From assembly GCA_033239005.1 (NCBI GenBank), contig BSQZ01000028.1:1693001-1757000 (forward strand): a stretch of 64,000 bases of DNA, given 5' to 3'. The notes beneath the pieces were generated by a model, which searched no databases, had not been told where the DNA came from, and saw nothing but the letters and a program-made list of their open reading frames with translations. The stretch comes from Lamellibrachia satsuma. Lineage: Eukaryota; Annelida; Polychaeta; Sabellida; Siboglinidae. Below, piece after piece: positions 1 to 11,105 of the stretch (position 1 is the stretch's first letter; every line of letters begins with the position of its first letter). The position numbers and the translations under genes are program-made.

Positions 1-42
1 AATCACCACCACCCGCCAGCGCTACTGCTATTGCGATGTTTA

Positions 43-361
43 CTTTCTGACCTAACCATGAAAACGACCACCTTGAGCTGCCAAACTTTTCCTCATATAT
101 ATATACCATACACATACACATGTCACGTGGTCAAACATTACTCTTACTCTTACCATGTAACGATAACAAATTACAAAAACAAAAGCTAGCTATATCTTCT
201 ATGCCTAGCTCCGTGAAGCTAGGCATATGAGATTACAAGTTTTTGTTTAGTTTGATCTTTATTTGGAAGTAAGAGTAATGTTTGACCACGTCACGTAAGA
301 TAGATATATGAGGAGAAGTTTGGCACCTCTGTGTGGTCGTTTTCATAGTTCGGTCAGAAAG
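43..361. mobile_element. Tc1/mariner-type MITE, foldback
   Basis: Long imperfect inverted repeats start CTTTCTGACC at 43 and end GGTCAGAAAG at 361, flanked on both sides by TA (41-42, 362-363). Inner arms also pair (GTCACGTGGTCAAAC near 121 with GTTTGACCACGTCACG near 280). Confidence 0.7.
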
Positions 362-363
362 TA

Positions 364-1144
364 ATTAATTTCGAAGTCAAGGTTACTGGTGTCGTTAAAC
401 TGCTCCAAGAGCCAAATTCGAAAATGATTCTGTGGTATCACTTGCTGCTAGCGGTTCGAAATCATTATGTTATGCTTTTTATTCTGAAAAATTTATATTG
501 CTATCACTCGCTATAGTAATGCGAGTGAAACTATACTAAAGCATTGCAAAGAAATCACTGACTGAATGTAAATGTGTATCATTGATGTCACAAAACCACA
601 TAATCGCTCATCTCATTAACTTCAAATTTTACGCACGCTTTGCGAGTTAGACACATTAAACATTTAATTTTACCTATAAATAAATTTTTTCTTATTTTGG
701 CATGTGGTACATACAATATTCAACTTTGTGTACACACAGAAAAAGTATTTTAACTAGTGCCTTGTTGTTATTCACTTTGAGTAAACAAAATTGTAAATTT
801 ATTACATGTTTGTAACATTGAAGTTTCAATAATATTTGTTTTACATACTCTACTACGATTAAAGCTAAATATCTGGTCAAAAATAACGGAAATAATAGTT
901 TGTCTGATGATTGCATCTAACTAAATAACACATTTGTGCAAACACAGTAGCATGTCATAGTAGATGCTAGATTTTTACCAAATTATTCCGAATGAAGAAC
1001 CTGTAAAACGTTGGCATATATAAAATGTGGATATGAAAGGTCAGATTAAGTTTTGGGTGTAAATTAGAATATTTCCCCTATTCAGAGTCGCAGAGCCATG
1101 TCATTCAACATTGTTGCACCTCACCCACCATTTTCTTTGCACAG
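364..1144. other. FAM172 intron, nothing recognised
   Basis: AT-rich intron between the MITE and the exon at 1145. I see no gene or clear repeat. Confidence 0.5.
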
Positions 1145-1264
1145 GGAAAGTCGACCCCAGAAAGGCATGCCGTGTACGTGTGGGAACAATTTGTGATGAA
1201 GGCCAAAGCAGCTCACATAGCCATTATTGCTCACAGCTACGGCGGCGTTGTTACGACCAATTTG
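1145..1264 (+). CDS. FAM172A: FAM172 exon with AHSYGG motif
   Basis: Acceptor TTTGCACAG before 1145 and donor TTG|GTAGGT after 1264. Forty codons, phase 0 in and out, with no stop. The nucleophile-elbow-like HSYGG sits near the exon end. Confidence 0.85.
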
Positions 1265-4200
1265 GTAGGTGATTACTAATAAACTGAAGCAAGCATTACT
1301 GTCTCTTATTATCTATGACAGTTCATCATTTTCAACTCCCTTCTCCCAGAATATGGGAAAAATCATGACCAGGCAAGGAACTGTTCCTTGCCTGATCACG
1401 ATTTTTCCCATATTCTGGTCCATGCCATCTTGATCACCCTCGCTAACCAGGGGTGGTAGTAGTCAAACTTCAAATAGAGTTTCCATGCAGGAATCACCCA
1501 TCCAACCAATGACGACGGGTCCTGCCAATTAAAGTTAAGTTACTTCCTGAACATTACATGTAACATCATCTGCGATAGGCCACATCCCAAATGCCTGAAC
1601 GTCATAAGGATGTAGCCCATTGGTTAACGCAGCAACACTAAGTTCCACATTTCAACGGGGTTATCTACCAGGGGTCCTTTTGTACTTGGCAGTCGCCCTG
1701 GTGGCGAGGATGATCTTGAAACCTCCTCAATTATTTTAGCCCATCGTGAATCGGGTTGGTTGATGTTCAAATCTTTAATAAAGGATCGAAAGATCAAAAT
1801 AATTGTCTGATCCTTAGATCAGGTTACTGAAAAATGGTGAATAGCTTTATATTATAGTACCATATTTGCATTTTTTTGCCAAATTTTGTCAGTACTTGGT
1901 CAAAAATAATTTCATCGTTTCTCCGATGATTTCACCAAAACTAAATAACAAAGTTGCACAAACGAGATGGCTTGTCACATTGACTACTAGATAGGTTCGA
2001 TTTTTTTGTGCAAAATTAGACAACCAAAAAATCCAATTAAGGGGGTACCTTAACCTCATGTGCAGAGAATATAATTTTGTATTTTGCTATATTTCAGGTA
2101 CAGTCTCCAGATCAGTTTCATAAGATGCTTGGATCATTATATCTTCACTAATCTTTCTTAGTAATTTTAAGGCCTACAGTCTAGAATTAAACTCCCCATC
2201 ACTTTGAAAACATCTGAAACTATAGCTATCTTCCGAAAAAAAGCATATTTTTTCCAAATTGCACGTTCTGATAATGACTTTTGAACATCCCTGTTCACGA
2301 TTATGCTTAATGATTCTGTTTTGTTGCACCTCTAAGCTCAGGTTCCTGAGGATATAGGCACCGTAGAAGTTAATTATTGTTATTATTATTCCAGTGTGGT
2401 AAAACGTACTACTGACTTCTCATGGTATATGTAGTAATTGTTGTGTAATAATTGTGTTATATGACCACCACGTAGTTACTGCAGTCAACCATTTTAGATT
2501 GGATTTATATTTTTATAACTAATGTTTTTTTTATAAATTTTATTTATATAAATTTGATTTGCTCTTACCATGTTGAAGATGACAACAAAGAAGTCTGACT
2601 TCATGAAACGAGTGTTTGCCATCGCATTTACTGACTCGGTCCACAGTACCCCAATCCAGCCGTCATACAAACAGTTCTACCAGGAGGTTAGTTCACATTT
2701 GGCTGGTTTCTTGCCACTATGTGGCGCCAGTTGTTGTTTTACAGGAGGTACCCCTTCTGGAGTGGTAAAACTTGTAGCATCTAAACATTGTAGATTTAGG
2801 CCATAATTTGTGTGTGAGCCACAGCATTAATTCTCGACCTTGGGCAGAAACTGAAAACAGTCATTACACTGTTCGATCAGAGTCTGATATTTTTCATTAT
2901 TATGTTCGATCAACTTTAATCATTGTTTTGTGCAATAATTACCAGTATATTTCGGTGTATACCCGATGGGTTGAAAGCACTTAATGCCAGGTGCTTATTG
3001 GTCGGCCTGGTCAACATGTCAGCTGCCAGGAAAACAGAGATTTGACCAGAATCTCCAACGTTTAGTCTTAGTAACTCTTTTAGGTGCATTGCCCCAACAC
3101 CATGACTTGTGATAAACTTTAACTGAATCGTCTTTGTGCCTACTGGCGCATAAGGCAGGGACAAAACTTCTCCACTTCTATCGGTCTGCAGCTTGTTTGA
3201 CAGCCTCGCCCCAGGTGAGGTGGATTTGAATTTTGCTTTATGTATGCTTTATTGTTTGTGTTGTTTTCAGAAAGCCAGAAACTGGGTTTGCAGTAAAATG
3301 CCACTAGACACGCCGGTCAAGGGCCGGTGGTTGGATGATGCACCTCTTGTATCAGCCGGTACGTTTCTACATGCAATGTCTAACTAGTAAGTCATCTATA
3401 ATATAAAGTAGTTTGTGATTCTGTCTGTCTGTCTGTTCCCTTGTATCTCCATCAGTTTCGCATATATGTGGCTTAGATTCTGCATGTGTGTCCATGGACC
3501 CACGAGTAAAGTTTGTACATTAAAACAACCAGCAGTTGTACCTGCTTTTTGGTGCATGAAGTTGTCATTGCAGTTGGTGTTGCCCTACAAAACTTACTGG
3601 GTAATGCAACCGCAACGAGTCAAGCTCTTGCAGTGACTGTCAACGAAACAGCTTTGAATATCTAGGTGGAGTGGTTTGCGGGGACGACAGCACGGAGATG
3701 GAAATTCGCAGGAGAATACAAGCTGGGGCGAGTGCATGGAGGAGAGTGGAGGGGGTGATGGGAGATAGACATATATCTCGGAAGCTAAAAGGAAAGGTGC
3801 TTAGGTCATGTGTAACACCAGGCTATACAGCCTGGAGACCATGATGATGACAGAAAAACAACAAGAGAAACTGCAAGTTTGCGAGAATAACTGTGTGACA
3901 AGAACTGCGGGAGTGAAAAGAATAGACAAGCGAAGAATGAATAAGCCGAGGGAGGAAGTTGGTGAGAGAGAGTCTCATGAGGAAGCTGGTGAGGAGCCGG
4001 CTAAAGTGGGCTGGAGATGTGGAAAGAATGGAAGGAGAATGGTTGATGAAGAGAGGGAATGGTTGATGAAGAGAGCGGATGTGTTTAGAGTGGAAGGTAG
4101 GAGAAGAGAAAGACTGAGTCTGAGATGGGATCGAGGATTGTGTGAAGAGAGATTTAGTGGGAGTGGGAGGGGAATGGAGAATGAGGGCAAGGGATGGTGG

Positions 4201-4670
4201 GAGTGGAGAAGGTTGGTGGAGACAGCAGTGAAACAGGACTAGTGATGAAGAAGGGGAAAAAAATTGACGACCGGTATCAGCGCCAACCTCACCCCGGACT
4301 ACAGGGAAAAGGGGAGAGCAACAATAACATTATATAAAAGCGGAGTTGTTTTTGTTAGTTGTTTTCCAGAGGTTGACATGTATGGCAATTGTTGGATAGA
4401 TGTTACAATGAAACTTATATGTATGTGTCATATGCTCGAGAAATGCTGATATATAATGCCACACTCCAAAAACTGCAATATGTCCTCAGTAGGTACTGCA
4501 AGTTGAAAGAATTTTTCGTGCTTATTTTTTCAGGGACCATGGAGCACGAGAGAACATCATGTTCCAGTATGGAGTCAGTCTTCACGTTTTTGCGGGAGAA
4601 GTACTCAAAGGCAATTAAACCAAAGCCAACCACCGGAAAAAAATCTATGGGACGTAGTACATGTGTTTGA
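1145..4670 (+). CDS. FAM172A: FAM172/ARB2-domain protein, last four coding exons (5' part off window)
   Basis: Four exons, 1145-1264, 2579-2686, 3271-3358 and 4534-4670, join with matching phases into the C-terminal part of a FAM172 (ARB2 cotranscriptional regulator) family protein. The first carries the hallmark AHSYGG preceded by HAVYVWEQFVMKA. The second has the family-typical FTDSVH. The third reads NWVCSKMPLDTP then LVSAG. The last starts at the HERTS segment and ends at TGA 4668-4670. The family resembles alpha/beta hydrolases around the HSYGG motif and is related to the fission-yeast Argonaute-binding protein Arb2; vertebrate members are linked to nuclear Argonaute and splicing regulation (family knowledge). 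The earlier exons lie left of position 1. The gene is convergent with gene A. The largest intron seen (3359-4533) contains a LINE fragment. Assignment is from recognised motif order; no alignment was run. Confidence 0.85.
1346..1418. repeat. 73-bp near-perfect palindrome in FAM172 intron
   Basis: Two 35-bp arms, starting CCAGAATATGGGAAAAATC, with two mismatches and a 3-nt loop. Confidence 0.8.
1419..2578. other. FAM172 intron, nothing recognised
   Basis: AT-rich, without a supported coding exon or tandem repeat. Confidence 0.5.
2579..2686 (+). CDS. FAM172A: FAM172 exon with TDSVH motif
   Basis: Donor GAG|GTTAGT follows 2686. The acceptor is placed at TTGAAG|ATG because it gives a 36-codon phase 0-0 exon joining to both neighbours. 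Its pyrimidine tract is weak, so the 5' edge is less certain than the rest. Confidence 0.75.
3271..3358 (+). CDS. FAM172A: FAM172 exon, NWVCSKMPLDTP segment
   Basis: Strong acceptor TTGTTTTCAG and donor GCCG|GTACGT. The 88 nt run from phase 0 to phase 1, which fits the next exon. Confidence 0.85.
3641..4330 (+). mobile_element. Non-LTR retrotransposon fragment (C-terminal ORF2 and 3' tail)
   Basis: Frame-broken translation shows FEYLGGVVCGDDSTEMEIRR, RIQAGASAWRRVEGVM, LKGKVLRSC and EKQQEKLQVCENN, the typical region after the reverse transcriptase of RTE-like LINEs. Related relics lie at 31320, 37140, 43005 and 49320. It sits in the last FAM172 intron, same strand. Confidence 0.7.
4534..4670 (+). 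CDS. FAM172A: FAM172 terminal coding exon
   Basis: Acceptor TTATTTTTTCAG, phase 1 in. It encodes a basic C-terminus (KPKPTTGKKSMGRSTCV) and stops at TGA 4668-4670. I see no AATAAA close downstream, so the 3' UTR end is not placed. Confidence 0.8.
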
Positions 4671-5059
4671 ACATAGCTGGTCTGGTGTCAATATAGCGTG
4701 TGGATTCTTAAAAAGTCAAATTGAATCTTGGATTTTTAGTGTCTTGAAAGGGTCTTTAAAAAGGAATTTTTTAAGAAAGGTCTACAAGGGGCTTAATTTT
4801 GATTTCAACAAATTAATTTATAAAAGGTGGAATGGATTGTGTAACGTTGAGCGATACACTTCTTTAATCAAATAATACAGTTTGATCACGAAATACATAA
4901 ATGCTCATAGAGGGTGTTTAACATTAAAAATAATTGTCACTGTTGCTGTCACCCATCCAGTCACCTGCTCGTGTCTCGGTGCTGCTAATGTCGCAAAGTG
5001 ATGGTTGCTGTTTTCTAACGTGTTGTTATAGGGTGCTGATATATCTGACCTGTGTTTCT

Positions 5060-5310
5060 GCATTGGTCTCGCAAATCATTCTCTGAGAAACTACTCATTC
5101 TCACAGAGGTCAATAATTGAATAGAACACATTTCTACTGATTGTGTAAATGTTTGATATCTTGACAGATATCTGGTTAGGGCAGACTAAACATTGATGAA
5201 CAATTGTTGGACTCTTGATAAGCCAATGGCTTCCTTGTCCACTTGCCATCTGGAACTTGTGAATAGCAGCCTTGTTAAATAGCAGCCTTGTTAAATCTTG
5301 TTAAACAGTC
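5060..5310 (+). mobile_element. LINE 3' tail (LRNYSFSQR family)
   Basis: Reads LRNYSFSQRS, then the shared text GATAAGCCAATGGCTTCCTT and TGTCCACTTGCCA. The same tail recurs near 12190, 13010, 22915, 25100, 40290, 46250 and 51880. Confidence 0.6.
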
Positions 5311-5419
5311 ATATGAGACAACTTGGGAAGAGTTAAATATCAGTTTTCAAGAAGGCTGCACAAATTTTTCCATGGTCATCGTTATCAATGAAGACCATAA
5401 ACTGCCAAAAGCTGTGATA

Positions 5420-5780
5420 TATTCGCCATTCGTAATTACTGCCCTTGGATGGCCAACCCTCGAATGAAGACGTATTATTAAACAAGCCACAACCTACAAA
5501 ATTCTAAATAACATTATTGACATCACCCCCACTCCAGGCCTACTTACCCACTCTTGAACCCGTGGACAATATGTAGCCCCCCAGGTGTTGTATAAATGCA
5601 ATGGTCTTTTCATTTTATCCCCGAGCCATTCGCATATGGAATATGATTCCACCAAAAATTATCAACATAAAAAACCCAAAATCATTTCAAGAAGCTATTA
5701 TGGAACTCCCTTTCACCACACCTCCTCACCTAAACTGCCTTTAAAACACAGTGCTCAGCGTAAACTTATCCATGGTGTGG
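5420..5780 (+). mobile_element. LINE 3' ORF2 fragment (IRIWNMIPPK)
   Basis: One frame reads FSFYPRAIRIWNMIPPKIIN then SFQEAIMELPF, a typical C-terminus of Jockey/CR1-like reverse-transcriptase ORFs. Upstream codons are frame-broken. Confidence 0.65.
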
Positions 5781-5879
5781 GTATGGAGACTGTCTATGTG
5801 TGCATGTGGCAAGACAGCGACAGTATCCATACACATAACCAACCTATTCCAAATCTTCGTTTAACTTCATATACATAAA

Positions 5880-6392
5880 ATAAATAAAACTATCAGATAA
5901 AACCATTTCAGCAACAGATACTAGTCCTTTAGTCGAATGTACCACCCACAGCGCATGCGCACAGTCCACCATGAACTCCTGCTTTAGCCCAAGTTTGGGC
6001 TGTTTGGAGTATAACCACTTGAGACATTCTGTATCCATATATACAGAATATGTATCAGCTTTGTGTATGTATTATCTTTATATTACCAGAGAGTAACACA
6101 CTACGGTGTTACTCAATGCAGTGGATGCCCACATGCTGAGGTTCAACTGTGTGTGTGTTAGTAGCTTTAATATTAGTTTAGCTAGATCTTGTGCAGGACT
6201 GGAAATTATCTTCTATTCACTGCAGTAGCCAAACTTTCTAACATATTACAACTGACTCTTAGTGTTAGTGGATTAACTACTTGTTTAACGTGACCTCTAA
6301 TACGACTTACAAGTGGGATCTTTAGTAGTGATATATTGCCATATGACACATTCCCATGCTGATGCTAACACACACTGTTAGTTATTGTATTC
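5880..6392. other. Intergenic, nothing recognised
   Basis: No supported gene or repeat seen. Confidence 0.4.
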
Positions 6393-6395
6393 GTA

Positions 6396-7552
6396 GGGGA
6401 AGGTTGGGCATGTCCGCACGCTGAGGCATATCCTTGGTTTGGTTTAAAAATTGGTCTGCAGCAGCAAATAACTCGTATATCAAACACATGAACCAGCAGA
6501 TTGTATTCGTTTGCATCAGTAAGAAATTATAAACTAAAATGTTGTTTGTGCAGAATCTCATGTAATGTTACACAAATATTCATACGTATCTCACACCTGT
6601 AATAATATGTGCATATCGGTGTGCTTATGCATTTTTGGAAGGTGTGTTATTGTTTTCGTTGCACAAATAAACTTTAACTGTCATAGACAATCTTCTCCCG
6701 CCGGTCATTTGGGGCATATCTACACAGGCGTGTGCAGATGTGCCCCAGTCATGTGCAGATATGCCCCAGTGATATGCAGATATGCCCCGGTGCAGTTAGT
6801 TTATTTACATAGCGTGACGTCATGATGTTATTAAAATATATATTTAATTTGGTTTGCCCGTATTTTTGGATGCATGTGTCATTGTGTAATATATGGCTTA
6901 CGCCTACAGGGATACCATCTGCAAAATTCGTGGTTATTGTGGGAGGTGGGATTTCGAGGTAGGATGTGTTAAAGAGTAATCTTATAACACGATAGTTAAT
7001 GTGGGTCTATTGTTCATGTGTCTTGAAGTATATAATTATTTGTTGTATGTATTCCAAGTCCTGGTTGTCTTCATCGCATGGCTTTTTGTGTGCGCTGTAG
7101 TTAAGACAGACCAATATTATGCATCCACTTCACCAGACATCGCCAAAATTAGACAATAATACTATATGAACTACAGCTGGTTGTTTTTATTGTTTGTATG
7201 GACGCATTTTAACCCCCAAGTAATACTTATGGATATACCTAACAAGACATGATGTTTAGCAGCCTGAAATTTACCATTGTTACAGATCTGCTCTGTAGCA
7301 AAGGACTGAAGTACATGATGCATGTTAGCACATATCTGTGCGGTTATGTCCCAGTACCTGGGGGCATATTTACATGCCAGTGATCAATACATATTGATAT
7401 ATACGTTTTTCTTAGTAGAGTTGAAATATGGTAATTAGTAGTAGTAAACTATTAAATATGCAGATTAGCAAGGCAAAATGTCTCCCTTCTGGCATAAAGA
7501 GTTCACTAGGGCACATATGGCCTTAGGTGTGCGGACATGCCCCACCTTCCCC
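6396..7552. mobile_element. TA-flanked inverted-repeat element (MITE or DNA transposon relic)
   Basis: The two ends match over 27 bp including the flanking GTA, with one mismatch: GGGGAAGGTTGGGCATGTCC at 6396 against GGGGAAGGTGGGGCATGTCC read inward from 7552. TA precedes and follows. Interior repeats GCAGATATGCCCC-like motifs at about 6720-6800. No transposase ORF seen. Confidence 0.75.
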
Positions 7553-8047
7553 TACATATGCTGTTGGTGTAAATAAACTGATATTATTAAATGTTCATGT
7601 TTATTTACGTTGGTTTTTAACTGTGAAACATTTTAGCAGTACTTATTAGAATACATTAGGCTTAATCTAGATCATTTGTAAAACACATTGATTTGTAGCC
7701 ATAATTACTTTGGTAGCCCATAATTCACATAACACGAAATAAATGAAACATCACCTTGACAGACCAGACAGGTTAGTGCATTGGCAATTGATCAAAAGTA
7801 TGAACGATTTATTTGACGTTAGGAGGAACATTTTAGGGTGAAGGAGACGTAGAGATGCCACGTTGTGTGAGGAAAGGGCTTGAGGTGGGAAGAACAACAT
7901 GACGGGGTCGGGAAGGGTTTGGGAGTGGGATGACGATGTGTTCGCCACATTCACCTGTGGCATCATCATGGTAGGTCCCACATTTGTGGCGGTCGGCATG
8001 ATAGATGTGGCGCCATCTGCTTTTAAAATTGTAAGAAATCAGATACG

Positions 8048-8357
8048 AATAAACATGTCCCACTCCCTTAGGTGGGGTAATAAACATGTCCTACTCCCTC
8101 AGGTGGGGTAATAAACATGTCCCACTCCCTCAGGTGGGGTAATAAACATGTCTCACTCCCTTAGGTGGGGTAATAAGCATGTCCCACTCCCTTAGGTGGG
8201 GTAATAAACATGTCCCACTCCCTTAGGTGGGGTAATAAACATGTCCCACTCCCTTAGGTGGGGTAATAAGCATGTCCCACTCCCTTAGGTGGGGTAATAA
8301 ACATGTCCCACTCCCTCAGGTGGGGTAATAAACATGTCCCACTCCCTTAGGTGGGGT
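8048..8357. repeat. 31-bp minisatellite, 10 copies
   Basis: Unit begins AATAAACATGTCCCACTCCC and continues TTAGGTGGGGT. 310 bp, i.e. exactly ten units with few substitutions. Confidence 0.9.
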
Positions 8358-8560
8358 AACAGTTTGGCCCAATTTGTTGACATACTTCCTATCTGTACAA
8401 CAAACACATTAATATTGTTTAGTCTTGTTAAACATTTCACTCAAGTATTAACTATTTTATTAATTACATCCTCTCCCTTTCCCTCTCCAACATTTCCCCT
8501 CTCTCTGTAGCAGAAAGTTTTGTGATGCAGTCGGCTCGTTCACAGTAATTATTACATGTA

Positions 8561-8816
8561 GGGTAGCCTTGGGCATCGCGCCCCAAGGAACACTTTCAAA
8601 TTGTAAACCATTAAACTACTTTAGCATGTCTTTAATGTGTTCACATTATGGAAAGATGTGTGTTACCATTGGAAAACTATTTTTAGTAAATAAACAACCT
8701 AGCTGAGTTGCATTTAAAAAATAGTAAAAGTACCCAAAAAGCCGTCTTGCCCCTGGGGCAAGACGGTCCTCTGCCTGGGGCAACCCAGCCTATGACCCCT
8801 CCATTGTGTGGTTTTT

Positions 8817-8855
<39 letters not shown>

Positions 8856-9380
8856 AACTATTGCCTGAAACTAAAATGTATATACACAAATGGTATGATA
8901 GTAATATATCAGGCTATTATGGTTGTTAAATTGAAATGGAAGTTAACATATAAAACATACCTTACAATCCATACACAATCTACTATTAGTTTAGTAATAT
9001 TCCATCATAATTACAGGCTAGCAGAACGCCAATTATGCAATGTTCATATTATATTAAACGTATTAAACATAATTGGTCATATGTAATAAATTTGATGCAT
9101 TGTGACCACGTGCGTGTGGATGAGACACAGTGATTGTCTTGTCCCACATACAAGGGACCGTCTTGCCCCACATACACAACGTGTCTTAGCACTTGTATAC
9201 AAAACACAACATACTACTGCTTATTTTGTAATGTTTTACCTGTCAACTGATTAATAATATTATCATGTCATCAATTAAGTCCATGTTATTATAGTGAGTT
9301 TCACCATTTTATTACTAGCAAAATATTAGATCGGTGCATATAACGGTGCAAAGGGTTAAAAGGGTTGCCCCAGGTTACCC
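8561..9380. mobile_element. TA-flanked inverted-repeat element
   Basis: Ends GGGTAGCCTTGGGCAT and, inward from the right, GGGTAACCTGGGGCAA, with TA on both sides (8559-8560, 9381-9382). Contains (TA)n at about 8821-8848 and a CTTGCCCC/GGGGCAAG hairpin. Terminal style matches 6396-7552. Confidence 0.65.
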
Positions 9381-9682
9381 TACATGTCTAGATGTACGTA
9401 TGCAATGACCCCTTTGAAAAATTACCACTCGTGACGTGTCCACTATTTGTTAAGGTGGAGACATTTAAAATATATATATTTCAACACAATATAAAGGAAA
9501 TATTTTTCATATTTGTTCGAAATTGCATGTCCACCTTAAATCCTCGGCGATCTTTTGCTATGATGATGCCTTTTGTGCATCCCTGTTCACGACACTTTGC
9601 TTAAAGATTTTTGTTTATCGTGTCTCGGATCTCTGGAATAAATATAACTACAGTGCGATGCTTTTGAAGAAGAGTGCTGCAA

Positions 9683-9830
9683 TTACACATGACAATCAAC
9701 TGTCAACAATAACAAATATACAGGTCTAGAAAGTTACACATGACAATCAACTGTCAACAATAACAAATATACAGGTCTAGAAAGTTACACATGACAATCA
9801 ACTGTCAACAATAACAAATATGCAGGTAAG
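9683..9830. repeat. 51-bp tandem repeat, about 2.9 copies
   Basis: Unit starts TTACACATGACAATCAACTG. Copies at 9683, 9734 and 9785 are nearly identical. Confidence 0.85.
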
Positions 9831-9960
9831 GTAGAAAGTAAATATGTTGAAATCCCACAACATCCTCATTTATAATAATATTGAACACATTATCCTAGAT
9901 AAATATCACGTGCCTTTCTTGCAGCCACTATGCAGCTTCCGTGGTCCTAGGTACCATATG

Positions 9961-10256
9961 GTAGGTAAGGTAAAGTCATCCTCCAGGCATTACGCCTTAG
10001 GAAGCCGTAAACCTGGTTTCTGTAGTGCGAAGCAACTTAGAGTGCAGTTATACTGACTCTCCTGGATGGGACACTAGTCCATCGCAGGTACCTTCCAAAC
10101 AGTGTTTGTACTCATTTGCAGCTGAGTAGACTGAGGCAAAGTAGAGTAAACGAAATTGCCTAAGCTTCGAAAACGAACCGTGCCCAGTGTGGGCCTTGAC
10201 TCACAACCCTCGAATTTAGAGTCCAACACTTTAACCACTAATCCACGGCTGCCCCC
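9961..10256 (-). mobile_element. tRNA-derived SINE with 9-bp target-site duplication
   Basis: Read on the minus strand it starts with an A-box-like TGGATTAGTGGTTAAAGTG and a B-box-like GGGTTGTGAGTCAAGGC, and ends in TTACC-type short repeats. TACCATATG flanks it exactly at 9952-9960 and 10257-10265. Confidence 0.8.
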
Positions 10257-10407
10257 TACCATATGACTTCGTTAGAAAGGCGCAACGTGTTATTCAAACT
10301 TAATTGTAATAGCAGAAAAGCAGAATCAATCCCACCTAGTGGCAGACGAAAATTCTGCTGCTCGGCACTTCAGTGTTGCCCGATTAGTTGATTGTTTGGG
10401 TGTATAT

Positions 10408-10620
10408 TAATTGGTGCGATAGTGTAGTGGTTAGCACATCCGCTTTACATGACAGAGTTCAAGACCCGAACCGAGCATGGGTATGTTTGGTGTACAAACA
10501 CGGCATTCAACACTCGGATGATCACATTAATGTCGGTCTCGTCTCATTTAATCGGGAACGTAAACAATTGAGGACGACGTTGACCCTGGCTGTGACCACC
10601 ATAATGCCAGCATAAAAAGG
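10408..10620 (+). mobile_element. tRNA-derived SINE
   Basis: A-box-like GATAGTGTAGTGGTTAGCAC followed 30 bp later by B-box-like GAGTTCAAGACCCG. The 3' limit is approximate. Confidence 0.6.
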
Positions 10621-10933
10621 TCGGCTTGGTGATAATTTTCTGTAAATGGTTGGCTAGTTGAGTGAAACATCGAAACACCATACAGTTGTAGTAACCACAA
10701 CATACAGACTACTCAGTTAATAGAACATTGTCGAGTACTGGAAACAACTAGATATTAGTGTCGGTCATGACTTATCGGTGGCGCTGCCCAGCCACGAGTA
10801 ACAGGCGAGTGTGCAGTGTGCGCCTAGTCACGAGGAAACTCGCGAGGGTTGCCGACGATAACATGTTATGGGCTTCATATAATACTCTATTCAGGTGCTT
10901 CCACGAGCACGCATTGGTCCTATGGCCCATCAA

Positions 10934-11105
10934 TTACTCGTTTTTGTCATACCCAGGGTTTTGCACAGCCCCGGTATCTATATAGTAATAGCCGTCTCCG
11001 GGAGTGCCACGCAGGAATAACGTCTCAATCTTGGTAAGGATGGCAGAGACGGTCGGCCGAGAGGTGGCGCTTTTTCTCCAACATTGCACTATCACTTGCT
11101 CATAC
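10934..11105 (-). CDS. Gene A last coding exon (alpha-H/I and tail)
   Basis: Acceptor TATGTTTAG, phase 2 in. Reads [20 protein letters not shown], then [15 protein letters not shown] and TAA 10934-10936. If joined straight to exon 23 it is read in the wrong phase and meets TGA after four codons; it needs the alpha-G exon seen in gene B. Confidence 0.8.

Noticed and set aside
3808..4242. 144-codon basic ORF as a gene
   Set aside because: It is the degenerate C-terminal part of a LINE ORF2 inside a FAM172 intron.
8048..8357. CRISPR-like regular array
   Set aside because: Whole units repeat with no unique spacers and the DNA is eukaryotic. The same applies to the 29-, 32-, 47-, 62- and 83-bp arrays.
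10408..10480. Functional tRNA gene
   Set aside because: A and B boxes are present, but no cloverleaf with paired acceptor stem could be made and a SINE body follows.
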